Shown piece by piece: positions 1 to 8,225 of a stretch of 64,000 nucleotides of DNA. The translations under genes and the position numbers were made by a program. The notes beneath the pieces were generated by a model that was not told where the DNA came from, searched no databases, and was given only the letters and a program-made list of their open reading frames with translations. Source of the DNA: an uncultured Eubacteriales bacterium (GTDB lineage Bacteria; Bacillota; Clostridia; Lachnospirales; Lachnospiraceae); the NCBI GenBank assembly GCA_900545175.1, contig UQYF01000011.1:1-64000 (forward strand), written 5' to 3'. Each line of letters opens with the position of its first letter. Positions within the stretch are counted from its first letter, which is position 1.

Positions 1-52
1 GCCTAATCGTGCAAGCACGAACGGCTTTTTGACCTTTTGACCCTGATATCAT
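1..52. repeat. End of a MITE-like palindromic repeat, cut by the window edge
   Basis: Bases 31-52 match the right terminal repeat of the element at 8226-8431 at 21 of 22 positions (core GACCTTTTGACCCTG then ATATCAT). The preceding stretch, TGCAAG...CGG..TTT, also resembles the inside of that element. A small hairpin CGTGC-AA-GCACG lies at 8-19. The rest of the element is outside the window. Confidence 0.6.
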
Positions 53-57
53 ATTAA
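29..57 (+). promoter_or_regulatory. Promoter within the repeat end, driving the DUF5050 gene
   Basis: TTGACC (29-34), a 17-bp spacer and TATTAA (52-57) lie 26 bp before the start codon at 83. The -35 box is inside the terminal repeat of the MITE-like element, so the repeat appears to supply half of the promoter. Inferred from sequence only. Confidence 0.45.
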
Positions 58-82
58 TCCGTGAAAGGGAGGTCCTAATATT

Positions 83-1090
83 ATGAAAAAATTACCCGGT
101 ATAATAACATGTATTGTGATAGCTGCAATGTTTGCCGCAATCGGTATAGCCTCTTATCTTGGCAGTAAAATCTATTATAATGATGAAGGCTATATCGGTA
201 ATACATCCGGAAATCTTATGAATAAAGGCTTATTTGCCGAGCATAACGGCAGGATATATTTTTCCAACCCATATGACAACGATGCTCTCTATTCCATGAA
301 CAGTGACTGTACCAACATCAAGAAGCTGTCTGATGATTCCGTATCCTATATCAATGTAACAGACCATTATATTTTCTATGTACGCAACAATTTTGACCCG
401 GACAACGCAGGAATGTTATTTCGCGGACAGCTCTACGGTGTTATCCGTTCTAAGCTCAATGGAAAAAACGGCAAAGCGCTCACTACCGATGTAATCTCAT
501 CGATGATTCTTCTTGGCAACCGCGTGTACTACGAAAGCTACGATGACGGAAAAATCCGGACCATGTACACAACGATAGACAAAAAAGAAACAGCCACAAT
601 AAAGGGCACGCAGATTCCGCTCTATAACATCATCGACAACAAGACTTACTATTCAGGCACTGACACAGACCACAACATATACTCATTTGATTTGTCAAGC
701 GGTCTTACAGATACACTTCTTGAAGGCAATACATATCTCGCATCGATGAACGACGATATATTATACTACCTTGACATGTCAGACAATTATGTGCTCACTG
801 CATATGACACATTGACAGGTACGACTAAGATTCTTTACGATGGCAGATGTGTCAACTACAATATCTACGATGATGTAATTTTTTTCCAGACCGAGGACGG
901 CGACAATGCCCTGCACCGCATGAACCTTGATGGAAGCAATGACACTATTATCATGACAGGGAACTCTGATTCAATCAGCTGTACATCGCAGTATACTTTC
1001 TTTACACTTTTTGGTCAGAACACATTATACCGTGTACCTACACACGGTGGAACAGATGTAGAACTGTTCACATATACACCAAAAAAATAA
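83..1090 (+). CDS. DUF5050-type surface beta-propeller protein
   Basis: This is a protein of 335 residues with an N-terminal hydrophobic segment (about residues 5-28) after a Lys pair, which fits a signal anchor or uncleaved signal peptide. The rest is outside the membrane and rich in aromatic and Asp residues. It contains repeated units of the type 'G-x-I/V-Y-F/Y ... L-Y-x-M/V' (for example RIYFSN, ALYSMN, NTLYRVP), which are the blades of the DUF5050/LDL-receptor-like beta-propeller family common in Clostridia. The function is unknown and no catalytic residues are evident. AGGGAGG precedes the ATG by about 10 bases. The gene stands alone, with a terminator at 1106-1160. Confidence 0.7.
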   Translation: MKKLPGIITCIVIAAMFAAIGIASYLGSKIYYNDEGYIGNTSGNLMNKGLFAEHNGRIYFSNPYDNDALYSMNSDCTNIKKLSDDSVSYINVTDHYIFYVRNNFDPDNAGMLFRGQLYGVIRSKLNGKNGKALTTDVISSMILLGNRVYYESYDDGKIRTMYTTIDKKETATIKGTQIPLYNIIDNKTYYSGTDTDHNIYSFDLSSGLTDTLLEGNTYLASMNDDILYYLDMSDNYVLTAYDTLTGTTKILYDGRCVNYNIYDDVIFFQTEDGDNALHRMNLDGSNDTIIMTGNSDSISCTSQYTFFTLFGQNTLYRVPTHGGTDVELFTYTPKK

Positions 1091-1105
1091 TTCATCCGGT
1101 TATAC

Positions 1106-1160
1106 AAAAAGCAGCGATGCATAATGGTATATAACACACTATTATGCATCACTGCTTTTA
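1106..1160 (+). terminator. Rho-independent terminator after the DUF5050 gene
   Basis: Arms 1111-1125 and 1141-1155 pair in 14 of 15 positions (GCAGCGATGCATAAT against ATTATGCATCACTGC), with a 15-nt loop and a TTTTA tail. An A-run precedes the left arm. Confidence 0.7.
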
Positions 1161-1163
1161 TAA

Positions 1164-1400
1164 TATCGTGAGCATAGCTCACTCAATAATTTCGCTGTTC
1201 GCCAATCATGCCAGCATATTGACTCGCTTGCGCTCATTATATCGTGAGCATAACTCACTCAATAATTCATCGCTCGTTAATCATGCAAGCATGTTAACTC
1301 GCTTGCATTCATTATATCATGTGCAAAAGCAGCACATGATTAACATTCACCGTTCGCCAATAGTGAGCAAGCTCCCTATGGCTCTCTTGCGCTCATTATA
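1164..1400. repeat. Three degenerate tandem repeats of about 76 bp
   Basis: This holds most of the 312-bp gap 1091-1402. Unit 1 runs about 1164-1240, unit 2 about 1241-1315 and a more diverged unit 3 about 1316-1400. Shared words are TCGTGAGCATA-CTCACTCAATAAT, TTCGCCAATCATG/TCGTTAATCATG and CTCGCTTG-CATTATA. Units 1 and 2 are the most alike. A short open frame crossing the repeats is not a credible gene. Confidence 0.7.
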
Positions 1401-1402
1401 TT

Positions 1403-3934
1403 TTATTTTTCCCGATTAAGCTCTTCCATCCGCACCTGTGCATCATCAAGAGACTTATAGCCATACTGAAGCACTGTATTTTCCATAATCATCTCGTTTA
1501 AGTTCCTGCCGCTCTGATACAGCTCTATCACATACCTGCAATACAATATAAAAGTATCCTTTGAGTATGTGGAAAGTTCTCCTCTTAAGTAAGTCTCAGC
1601 CGATGTATCATAAGGCGTATCCTCAGCTGTGTGGATATATCTAATCTGTCCTGCAAGTGCCGGATATTTCTTTACAAATTCTTCAAGCCATCCAACCTGA
1701 ATTGCGATAATCTGTTCTGCTATCGTTCTTCTCTCGTCATCAATCGCAGGAAGCTTGTCCTTAAATTTTTCATATTCCGCATAAGCTGTGCTTTCCATCA
1801 TTCTCGCATATTTTTCTGTCACAAGATTCCTGCCTGTCTGCCGGGCATCCCTTAAATCAGCCAGATAGCTGCGGACAAGCTCATCATTCCATGCCAAAAA
1901 CTGACTTCTTCTCATCAATGTAAAAGTATTGTAGTTATTCTGGCAGTCAGCTCTTCCGCCTTCATTATCTGTAGCCTGAAACATCTCCCACTCGATGTCT
2001 ACTAGCTTCTCTATCATACTGCCTGTATCGCTGTTATCCTCATGCGTTTTCATTGAGTTTTTCACGCTCTCATATCCCTGCATTATGGCATAACCCTGAC
2101 TTTCCATATAGCTGTCTTGGCTTCCGGAAAGACTTTGCACATTAAGGAGCTTCACAAGCAATGCACAAATACCTTCAATATGCTCCGATACTTTATCATA
2201 ATCGTGATAATCAAGCTGCACAAGCATTCTAAGCTGTTCGCATATTCTTTCCAAAAGAGGCTCCTGCCTGCGTTCTGCCATCTCCAAAAGAGCTCTGTAA
2301 GACCATTTATAATAAGGCATGTATTCTCTGTATACAAGAAAACACAGCTGTATTGTCTGCTCGATAAAGCCTGCATAGGCAAGTGCCGCCGCTGCATAGT
2401 CCTCACGCCTTATACATCTTCCATAATTGTATTGACCATATTGCGCTATCTTTACAGCTGTCTCTGCCATCTTTGGATACCAAAGTTCATCAGGATAGTA
2501 CTCCGTAAGCTGCTGCCGTGCCTTTGTGAATACGCCTTCATCATCCTTAAAAAGCTCACCGTTTACAGCTGCAGCTGCACCTTCCTGTGAAATTTTATCC
2601 CATGCCATGATATCATCTCTTGCCGGAACAGCCGCAAAGCCAATATGCTCTGTCAAAAAATCGCTGATTTTTAAGACTCCGACACGCCCGTGTCCGTTTT
2701 TAGTCTCAACTCTTGAAGCCACGCCTAAAAAGCTCTTCGGGAGCTTATCATATTCTTCTGCAAGCTGCTTTCCAAAAAGCTCGTAATCCTCATCAGTAAG
2801 CCACATACACACTGCCGGCCCAAAATCATGGTCCTTAGACAATTCATCATCAAAGCCAAAGCATTCAGAGCCACATCCTGCAAGTCCTACTGCTATCCTG
2901 TGCTCATATTCAGAAAACTGTGTATGTATCATTTCCCTTACATAAGTCTCATAATATTCCTTTGAAAGCTCAAGCCCCTTTAAGACAGCTCCATCGCAGC
3001 AGACTGTCGCAAGCTTGTTTCTTAGCTCGTTGATTCTTTTAGCATACTCTCTGTCTTTTATATCAAGCTTATTGTAAACAGCCTTGTCAATACGCTCATC
3101 GCCCGGTGCAGCTTTCAGGCTGTTTTCACCGATAAGACCTTCGTATGCCGCTATGCAGTTCTCACATGTCGCCCTGTAAGCAGTGTTGCTGTAACCATAA
3201 CTTCTTGCAATCTCTGTCAGAGCTTCCTCGTAGGACTCCACCGCCTTTTCATATTCACACTTTTTCAAATGAAGGTCTCCGTAAGCCGAGAGTGCCGCAC
3301 CATAATGTGCATCCTTATACTTTCTGCCCTTATCTCTCTCAAAAATCCTAAGAGCCTTTAATATATACTCCTCTGCATCGTCATACTCTTCCTGCCTGAT
3401 ATGCAAAAGTGACAGATTAACATAGGTTGTAGCTTCCTCAACTTCACAATCCGGCAGCTCCCTGATAATGTCCAATGCCTTTAAAAGCTCATCTTTTGCT
3501 CGCTTGTCATCACCTGTCTCGGAATAGAACAGGCTTATATTGTTATATAGCGAAGCATATCGATAAGCGTCCTGACACCCGGATTTTTTAAGCTCATCTG
3601 CGGCTATGCCGTACAGAGTCCCTGCCTTCTCATAATCGCCTGCCGCCCTGTATGCCGTGGCGGCATTTAACACAATAGTCGCATAATCCTGCGTACCGCA
3701 AAGACCAGCCCCCTGCGCTATCACCATAGCTTTATCCGCAAACATTTCAGATTTATCATGCTTTCCCGTGACTCGGTACAATCCTACAAGCTCACTCATA
3801 ACCGTCAAAAGTGCCTGTGTGTCATCCCTCTTAACAGCCTGCTCTACATTATCAATCAAAAACTGTTCCGCCTCATCCATTCTTTTGTCCGATAAAAGCC
3901 CGTCAAGCTTCTGAAAAAACATATTATAATCCAT
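1403..3934 (-). CDS. TPR protein with DUF4037 nucleotidyltransferase-like and DUF4125 domains
   Basis: This is a cytoplasmic protein of 843 residues in three parts. Residues about 40-265 are TPR helices (AATAYRAAGDYEKAGTLY, LSLLHIRQEEYDDAEEYILKAL and similar). Around residues 350-373 the sequence GCGSE.FGFDDELSKDHDFGP looks like a nucleotidyltransferase metal site (G-S then D-x-D) of the DUF4037 type. Residues about 650-843 resemble DUF4125, with conserved EWEMF and NNYNTF motifs. The substrate is unknown; TPR arrays usually bind peptides or partner proteins. The start has a GGAGG ribosome site. It is a single gene in its own unit, and the domain names rest on motif recall. Confidence 0.65.
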   Translation of the reverse strand: MDYNMFFQKLDGLLSDKRMDEAEQFLIDNVEQAVKRDDTQALLTVMSELVGLYRVTGKHDKSEMFADKAMVIAQGAGLCGTQDYATIVLNAATAYRAAGDYEKAGTLYGIAADELKKSGCQDAYRYASLYNNISLFYSETGDDKRAKDELLKALDIIRELPDCEVEEATTYVNLSLLHIRQEEYDDAEEYILKALRIFERDKGRKYKDAHYGAALSAYGDLHLKKCEYEKAVESYEEALTEIARSYGYSNTAYRATCENCIAAYEGLIGENSLKAAPGDERIDKAVYNKLDIKDREYAKRINELRNKLATVCCDGAVLKGLELSKEYYETYVREMIHTQFSEYEHRIAVGLAGCGSECFGFDDELSKDHDFGPAVCMWLTDEDYELFGKQLAEEYDKLPKSFLGVASRVETKNGHGRVGVLKISDFLTEHIGFAAVPARDDIMAWDKISQEGAAAAVNGELFKDDEGVFTKARQQLTEYYPDELWYPKMAETAVKIAQYGQYNYGRCIRREDYAAAALAYAGFIEQTIQLCFLVYREYMPYYKWSYRALLEMAERRQEPLLERICEQLRMLVQLDYHDYDKVSEHIEGICALLVKLLNVQSLSGSQDSYMESQGYAIMQGYESVKNSMKTHEDNSDTGSMIEKLVDIEWEMFQATDNEGGRADCQNNYNTFTLMRRSQFLAWNDELVRSYLADLRDARQTGRNLVTEKYARMMESTAYAEYEKFKDKLPAIDDERRTIAEQIIAIQVGWLEEFVKKYPALAGQIRYIHTAEDTPYDTSAETYLRGELSTYSKDTFILYCRYVIELYQSGRNLNEMIMENTVLQYGYKSLDDAQVRMEELNREK

Positions 3935-4039
3935 ATACTGCCTCCATACTATTTATATCATAAATAACCGTACAAGCCGGTATATCTGACGCTATACCAT
4001 TTCCGTTGTCATATAGAGCGCAGTACATACACATACGCT

Positions 4040-4318
4040 CTACACTGCGGTCTGAAGCTTTACCATCTTAGCATATATTCCGTATTTATTTATAAGCTCC
4101 GATGGCTTTCCTGTCTCAGCTACATGACCGTCATATATCACGACAATCTTATCCGCACCTGACACTATACGCATACGATGTGCGATAATTATAACTGTCT
4201 TGTTCTTTATAAGCCTTGATATTACCTCCTGAATGAATGTCTCATTCTCTGCATCGAGTGATGCTAAAACCATTCTGTGTTCTGACATACATCTCCATAA
4301 GATGCTCTGTGCACTCAA
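4040..4318 (-). pseudogene. C-terminal remnant of an ABC exporter ATPase
   Basis: Only the last part of an ABC exporter nucleotide-binding domain remains: the D-loop SLDAENE, then KNKTVIIIAHRMR (H-switch histidine) and the GADKIVVIYDGHVAETGKPSEL tail. Walker A, the signature motif and Walker B are missing; ahead of SLD the sequence (HRMVLA) does not match the usual LLDEATA, so the break lies near 4262. The reading frame still has an ATG but no clear ribosome site. It lies 30 bp after the OhrR-type gene, in the same direction, and is probably the decayed end of the operon. Confidence 0.75.
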
Positions 4319-4348
4319 CTGTGTATAGCATGTTTTTGCATCTGAATT

Positions 4349-4792
4349 TTATTCTTCAAATATATTAAGGAGCTTATGCAGTATTTCGTATAATTCCTTA
4401 GCATCCTGCTCATCAAGTTTCACACAGCCTGCCATCTTATATGGGATTTCCACTGCCTTTTCCTTAAGTGCTTCCCCTTCCTGTGTGATAGAAACTATAA
4501 GCATGCGTTCATCCTTGTCATCTCGCTGTCTGCTTATAAGTCCCTTCTGTTCAAGCCTCTTAAGCACAGGTGTCAATGTGCCTGAATCTAAATAGAGCCT
4601 GCCGCCTAAATTCTTTACATTAATCTCCTTTTCTTCCCACAGCACCATCATTGCAATATACTGCGTATAAGTCAGGTCAATCTCATCAAGAAAAGGCTTA
4701 TACCGTCTTACAATCTCCTTTGCACACGCATACAAGGGAAAGCATAATTGGTTGTCAAGCTTTAAAGCTTCATATTTTTCATTATCACTCAT
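4349..4792 (-). CDS. ohrR: MarR-family organic-peroxide sensor, OhrR type
   Basis: This is a 147-residue winged-helix repressor. The N-terminus LDNQLCFPLYAC matches the OhrR/MgrA subgroup, whose reactive Cys lies in the LCF motif (here Cys17). The following YKPFLDEIDLTYTQYIAMMVLWE is also typical. The helix-turn-helix and wing are in the middle (LYLDSGTLTPVLKRLEQKGLI, RQRDDKDERMLIV). It should release DNA when its cysteine is oxidised by organic hydroperoxide. It is last of a co-directional set with the peroxidase genes, and the palindrome at 5779-5812 overlapping the operon promoter is its likely operator. The ribosome site is weak. Confidence 0.8.
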   Translation of the reverse strand: MSDNEKYEALKLDNQLCFPLYACAKEIVRRYKPFLDEIDLTYTQYIAMMVLWEEKEINVKNLGGRLYLDSGTLTPVLKRLEQKGLISRQRDDKDERMLIVSITQEGEALKEKAVEIPYKMAGCVKLDEQDAKELYEILHKLLNIFEE

Positions 4793-4797
4793 ATCTG

Positions 4798-5067
4798 TTA
4801 TACAGCTTCCGGTTCAAGAAGTCCGTCATAAGCTTGTCTTACCGCTATTGCGAGCTGACCTGAGCATGAAGTCTGCCGCCTGCCGCACTTGATATCTCCA
4901 AGCTTACTTTCTATATCTTCAACTGTCCAGCCGTCAAGAATCCTTTCCATGGATTGCAGATTTCCATCACATCCACCCATATATTTTATATTGGTCACAA
5001 TATTTCCTGTCAAATCAAATGAAATAATCTGTGAACATGTATTTTCCGTCAGATAATTATATATCAT
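4798..5067 (-). CDS. TSCPD domain protein (TIGR03905-like)
   Basis: This protein of about 89 residues is of the small TSCPD family, with Cys at C-S-Q, G-G-C-D-G, K-C-G-R-R and T-S-C-S spaced as in that family; the domain is related to one found in some class II ribonucleotide reductases and may bind a metal. Its role is unknown. The ATG at 5067 is chosen because AGGAG lies 8 bases before it; a GTG three codons upstream is less well placed. It sits 11 bases after the glutathione peroxidase gene and 5 bases before the OhrR-type gene, so it is probably part of the oxidative-stress operon. Confidence 0.65.
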   Translation of the reverse strand: MIYNYLTENTCSQIISFDLTGNIVTNIKYMGGCDGNLQSMERILDGWTVEDIESKLGDIKCGRRQTSCSGQLAIAVRQAYDGLLEPEAV

Positions 5068-5078
5068 AAAATCCACTC

Positions 5079-5627
5079 CTACAACAATTCTTTTATTCTC
5101 TCTTCCACAAGTGCCATATCAGCCGTCGGCTCAAAGCGTTCCACAACATTTCCATCCCTGTCAATCAAAAACTTGGTAAAATTCCACTTGATATCAGAGC
5201 TTGTCATAAAATCGGGCTGCAATCTTCCCAATCTGCTCTGAAGCATCATTGCAAGTGGGTTCTCCTCATCAAAACCTGCAAAGCCTTTCTGCTCCTTCAA
5301 AAACTTATAGAGCGGATGTTCATTCTCACCATTGACTTCTATCTTGGCATAATGCCTGAATGTAATGCCGAACTTCGCATCACAGAATGACACAATCTCC
5401 TCGTTGGTTCCGGGTGCCTGATTTCCGAACTGATTGCACGGAAAATCAAGTATCTCAAGCCCTGCTTACTGATATTTCTCATATATATCCTGCAAATCAT
5501 CATACTGTGGTGTAAAACCACACTGCGTTGCCGTGTTCACAACAAGCACCACATTACCGCGGTACTCCTCCATCTTATGTGTAATTCCCATTACATCCTC
5601 TGCTTCAAAAGCATAAAATCTGCTCAT
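5079..5627 (-). pseudogene. Glutathione peroxidase homologue interrupted by an in-frame TAA
   Basis: Read through, this is a 182-residue glutathione/thiol peroxidase. NTATQCGFTPQY carries the peroxidatic residue as Cys, LDFPCNQFGNQAPG carries the Gln motif, and WNFTKFLIDRDGNVVERFEP carries the catalytic Trp/Asn region. A TAA stop at 5466-5468 interrupts it between EKYQ and AGLEILDF, where relatives have an ordinary residue. All other codons stay in one frame, so this is a single nonsense change, or a sequencing error. TAA is not a selenocysteine codon. The start at 5627 overlaps the stop of an upstream remnant of the same family. The 3' part could be retranslated from an internal start but would lack the catalytic Cys. 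Confidence 0.8.
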
Positions 5628-5735
5628 CCTTCAATTACCTCCTGTACTTTTTCTCTCACAATCTTCATGCCCTGTGTAGGTTCAAAACGCTCAATCAGAT
5701 TTCCGTTTCTGTCAATCGAGAAACCGGCACATATA
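5624..5735 (-). pseudogene. C-terminal fragment of a second glutathione peroxidase
   Basis: The minus strand encodes AGFSIDRNGNLIERFEPTQG followed by about 15 more residues to a TGA at 5624-5626, which overlaps the ATG of the next gene (ATGA). It matches the C-terminal end of the neighbouring peroxidase (FLIDRDGNVVERFEPTADM) closely. The N-terminal three quarters, with the active-site Cys, are gone and the sequence turns into promoter DNA near 5735. It indicates an old tandem duplication followed by deletion. Confidence 0.75.
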
Positions 5736-5749
5736 TTGTGTGCTATTTA

Positions 5750-5761
5750 ATTGTGTACAAT
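5750..5761. promoter_or_regulatory. Possible second operator half-site pair downstream of the promoter
   Basis: ATTGTGTACAAT, an ATTGT/ACAAT inverted repeat with a 2-bp centre, lies just downstream of the -10 box of the peroxide operon. It resembles the TACAATT-type words of known OhrR operators. Inference. Confidence 0.35.
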
Positions 5762-5774
5762 CTTTATGAATATA

Positions 5775-5812
5775 ATAATACAACCTATTGAGCAGTTTGT
5801 CAATAGGTTGTA
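5775..5812 (-). promoter_or_regulatory. Strong promoter overlapping a perfect 13-bp palindrome
   Basis: On the minus strand, TTGACA (5803-5798), a 17-bp spacer and TATTAT (5780-5775) form a near-consensus sigma-A promoter. The arms TACAACCTATTGA (5779-5791) and TCAATAGGTTGTA (5800-5812) are a perfect inverted repeat with an 8-nt centre and cover both the -35 box and the edge of the -10 box. This is the expected place for an OhrR-type repressor to block transcription of the peroxidase, TSCPD and ohrR genes. Confidence 0.75.
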
Positions 5813-5965
5813 CGCAATTTATTTTATTGTTTCATTATCCTATGTTCATAACACTCATGGATACATCAACTTCTTGCATGATATTTAATTCTTGCTTATT
5901 TCTCTATGCAGGCATATATGAACATTCAATTAACACATCACTGTCATTTGGCAGGGCATGCTTAC

Positions 5966-8191
5966 TTAATTTTCCATACAGACATATCTGAACACACATT
6001 CATCGGCATATTCATCATTGTCATCTGCAAGGTGTCCTACAGCTCTTATATTATTTTCGCCCTTTTTAAGCCTGATATTGTCAACAATGAACACTCCGTT
6101 GCCTCTGTTTTCCATGCTGCCGGCACTTATTCCATTTACAAACAGCTCAACATTGTCACAATTAGAATATACCTTCACATATGTATCCGCAATTTCTCTC
6201 TTAACATATCGTGAACTTGTGATATGTGTAAAAGCATCAGCCTTATTCCAGTTCGCCTTGTACAGATAAAAGCTGTCCTTTCGTATTTTTCTGTCCCCTG
6301 TTACAAGTCCTTTGTCATTTAATGCTATCTGACCGCCTTCATTTCTTGAATCGACAGCAAAGTCAAACAGCACCCACACAAATGTTGCCCACAGGCAGTC
6401 ATGTGTATTGATATATTCAAGTGCCTGCTCATGCATAATGCTCTGATACTCTTCCGGATGCCACTGTCCCCATGCAAGCAGACCATTCTTTTCAAGCTCA
6501 GGATACAGCTCATGCTGCTTCACATTCGAACCCCAGCCATACTCGGATATTCCCATAGGTCTGTCATCAAATGAAGCCTTTCTGTCCATAAGCTGCTCGA
6601 AGTTTCCATCAAAATTCTTATCCGGATACCAGCCCGGATATATATTCCAAGCGGCAATATCAGATTTCCAGCCAACATTATTCGTGAAAACCGAATAGTC
6701 AGCCGTTCCTGCCTGGTTCATGGCATAATCTCTGTTGATTGCCTGAGTTGTATATCTTCCTGAATTATCTTCGCTGTGTGCAAGCTCATCAAGCTCGTAT
6801 ACCAGCTGCTTTGCATTGATAAAGCTGCTCGCACTGTTTTTACCGTTGCCAATCTCATTTTGAAGTCCCCAGAAAATCACGGAAGGTCTGTTGTACTGCT
6901 GCCTCATAAGCTCAATAAGCTGTCTTTTTGTATTTTTTCCAAAATTAGCCGATTCACCAAGCGCATTGACAAGCGGTATCTCCGTCCACAGAACAATACC
7001 ATTCTCATCGCACAAGTCATAAAAATAATCCGTATGCGGATAGTGACATAATCTGACAGCATTTGCTCCAAGTTCCTTTATTATACCAATATCTTCCTCA
7101 TGCTGTACTTCTGTAATCGCATTGCCCATTCCCTTGTAAAATTGATGCCTGTTCACTCCTCTTAACGGATGTGATTTTCCGTTAAGATAAAAGCCTGTTT
7201 CCTTATCTACATAGAAGTATCTGAAACCCACTTTATCGCTCACTTTGTCAAGCTCTTCTTCTCCATCCAGTATGCTTAAACTGACCGAATACATGTACCC
7301 GGCATCATTTGCTGCTACGTCATCCATATCCGTATCATTTATAATATTTTCAGCCTTATTATCTTTTTTAGCTCTCTTATATTCTATTCCATTCCACAGA
7401 TGCGGATTATCAACCTTTACTGTCCTCTCAAAATCCACTCTGCAGCCTGCAAATACAGTAATCTCCTCCGTAAACGGCTCCGGTGCATTATCACCGTCAA
7501 TCTGTACTTTTACAGTGACGTTTTTCGTCTCATCACCATCATTTACAATAGTTGTTCTGATGCTTAATGTACCGAAACTTTTCGGTGCTGTCATGCTTCT
7601 AACATCCGGTGTCGTGAGAAAAAGTCCCGATGAGCCATTATTTTCAAGGTCAAAATGTATCTTATCTGCTATGACAAGATATACTCTCCTGTAGATTCCG
7701 CCGCACATGTTAAAATCAGCTGATATCGGTGCAATCGCCTCATCATGTGTATTGTCGACCTTCACTGCGAGAATGTTCTGCCCCCTGACAAGAAAATCTG
7801 TTATGTCAAACCTGAAAGCCGTGTAGCCGCCCTTGTGCGTGTAATCGTCCCCGCCATTATATGGCACATGTTTTCCGTTTACATATAAATCTGTTTTCTG
7901 GTTTACACCGTTAAATTCCAGATATATCTTCTTTCCTGAAAATCTCTGACTGTATTCAAGAATTTTTCTGTACCAGAAAGCTGTACGAAGATAGTCATTT
8001 CCGCCATCCTCCGCATCCTCAATATTCCATGTATGAGGAATATCTACAAGCTTCCAGGCACTGTCATCATAAGAAATGTCTGTAACTATTGACGCATCTA
8101 ACGCTTCGCCGCCAAAATGCCAGCCCTCACACATATCTCTCAAATATTCATTGCCACGTCCGCTTGACGTGTATGCGGTGTTTTCATGCAT
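5966..8191 (-). CDS. Glycoside hydrolase family 2 beta-galactosidase
   Basis: This is a cytoplasmic GH2 enzyme of 741 residues with no signal peptide. Domain order is: jelly-roll sugar-binding domain (about 20-180, LYVNGKHVPYNGG), immunoglobulin-like domain (about 185-325), and TIM barrel (from about 330, GVNRHQF and RLCHYPH). The acid/base Glu is in WGLQNEIG (about residue 446) and the nucleophile Glu is in MGISEYGWG (about residue 550). The start at 8191 is preferred because GGAG lies 7 bases before it; the frame remains open for 40 more codons upstream through the repeat element. An unusual Lys/Asp/Asn-rich stretch (about 270-300) interrupts the immunoglobulin-like domain. The substrate could be another beta-galactoside or beta-glucuronide. 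Confidence 0.85.
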   Translation of the reverse strand: MHENTAYTSSGRGNEYLRDMCEGWHFGGEALDASIVTDISYDDSAWKLVDIPHTWNIEDAEDGGNDYLRTAFWYRKILEYSQRFSGKKIYLEFNGVNQKTDLYVNGKHVPYNGGDDYTHKGGYTAFRFDITDFLVRGQNILAVKVDNTHDEAIAPISADFNMCGGIYRRVYLVIADKIHFDLENNGSSGLFLTTPDVRSMTAPKSFGTLSIRTTIVNDGDETKNVTVKVQIDGDNAPEPFTEEITVFAGCRVDFERTVKVDNPHLWNGIEYKRAKKDNKAENIINDTDMDDVAANDAGYMYSVSLSILDGEEELDKVSDKVGFRYFYVDKETGFYLNGKSHPLRGVNRHQFYKGMGNAITEVQHEEDIGIIKELGANAVRLCHYPHTDYFYDLCDENGIVLWTEIPLVNALGESANFGKNTKRQLIELMRQQYNRPSVIFWGLQNEIGNGKNSASSFINAKQLVYELDELAHSEDNSGRYTTQAINRDYAMNQAGTADYSVFTNNVGWKSDIAAWNIYPGWYPDKNFDGNFEQLMDRKASFDDRPMGISEYGWGSNVKQHELYPELEKNGLLAWGQWHPEEYQSIMHEQALEYINTHDCLWATFVWVLFDFAVDSRNEGGQIALNDKGLVTGDRKIRKDSFYLYKANWNKADAFTHITSSRYVKREIADTYVKVYSNCDNVELFVNGISAGSMENRGNGVFIVDNIRLKKGENNIRAVGHLADDNDEYADECVFRYVCMEN

Positions 8192-8225
8192 AATATTTTC
8201 TCCATTCTTCATAAAATCAGATGAT

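Noticed and set aside
1164..1400. Possible CRISPR array
   Set aside because: Units are about 76 bp, contiguous and degenerate, without the short identical repeats and unique spacers of an array; no cas genes are near.
1144..1419. Open frame of 91 codons after the DUF5050 gene
   Set aside because: It crosses the three tandem repeats, has no ribosome site and its product repeats only because the DNA does.
5466..5468. Selenocysteine codon in the glutathione peroxidase
   Set aside because: The stop is TAA, not TGA, and it is far from the peroxidatic residue, which is encoded as an ordinary Cys in TATQCGFT.
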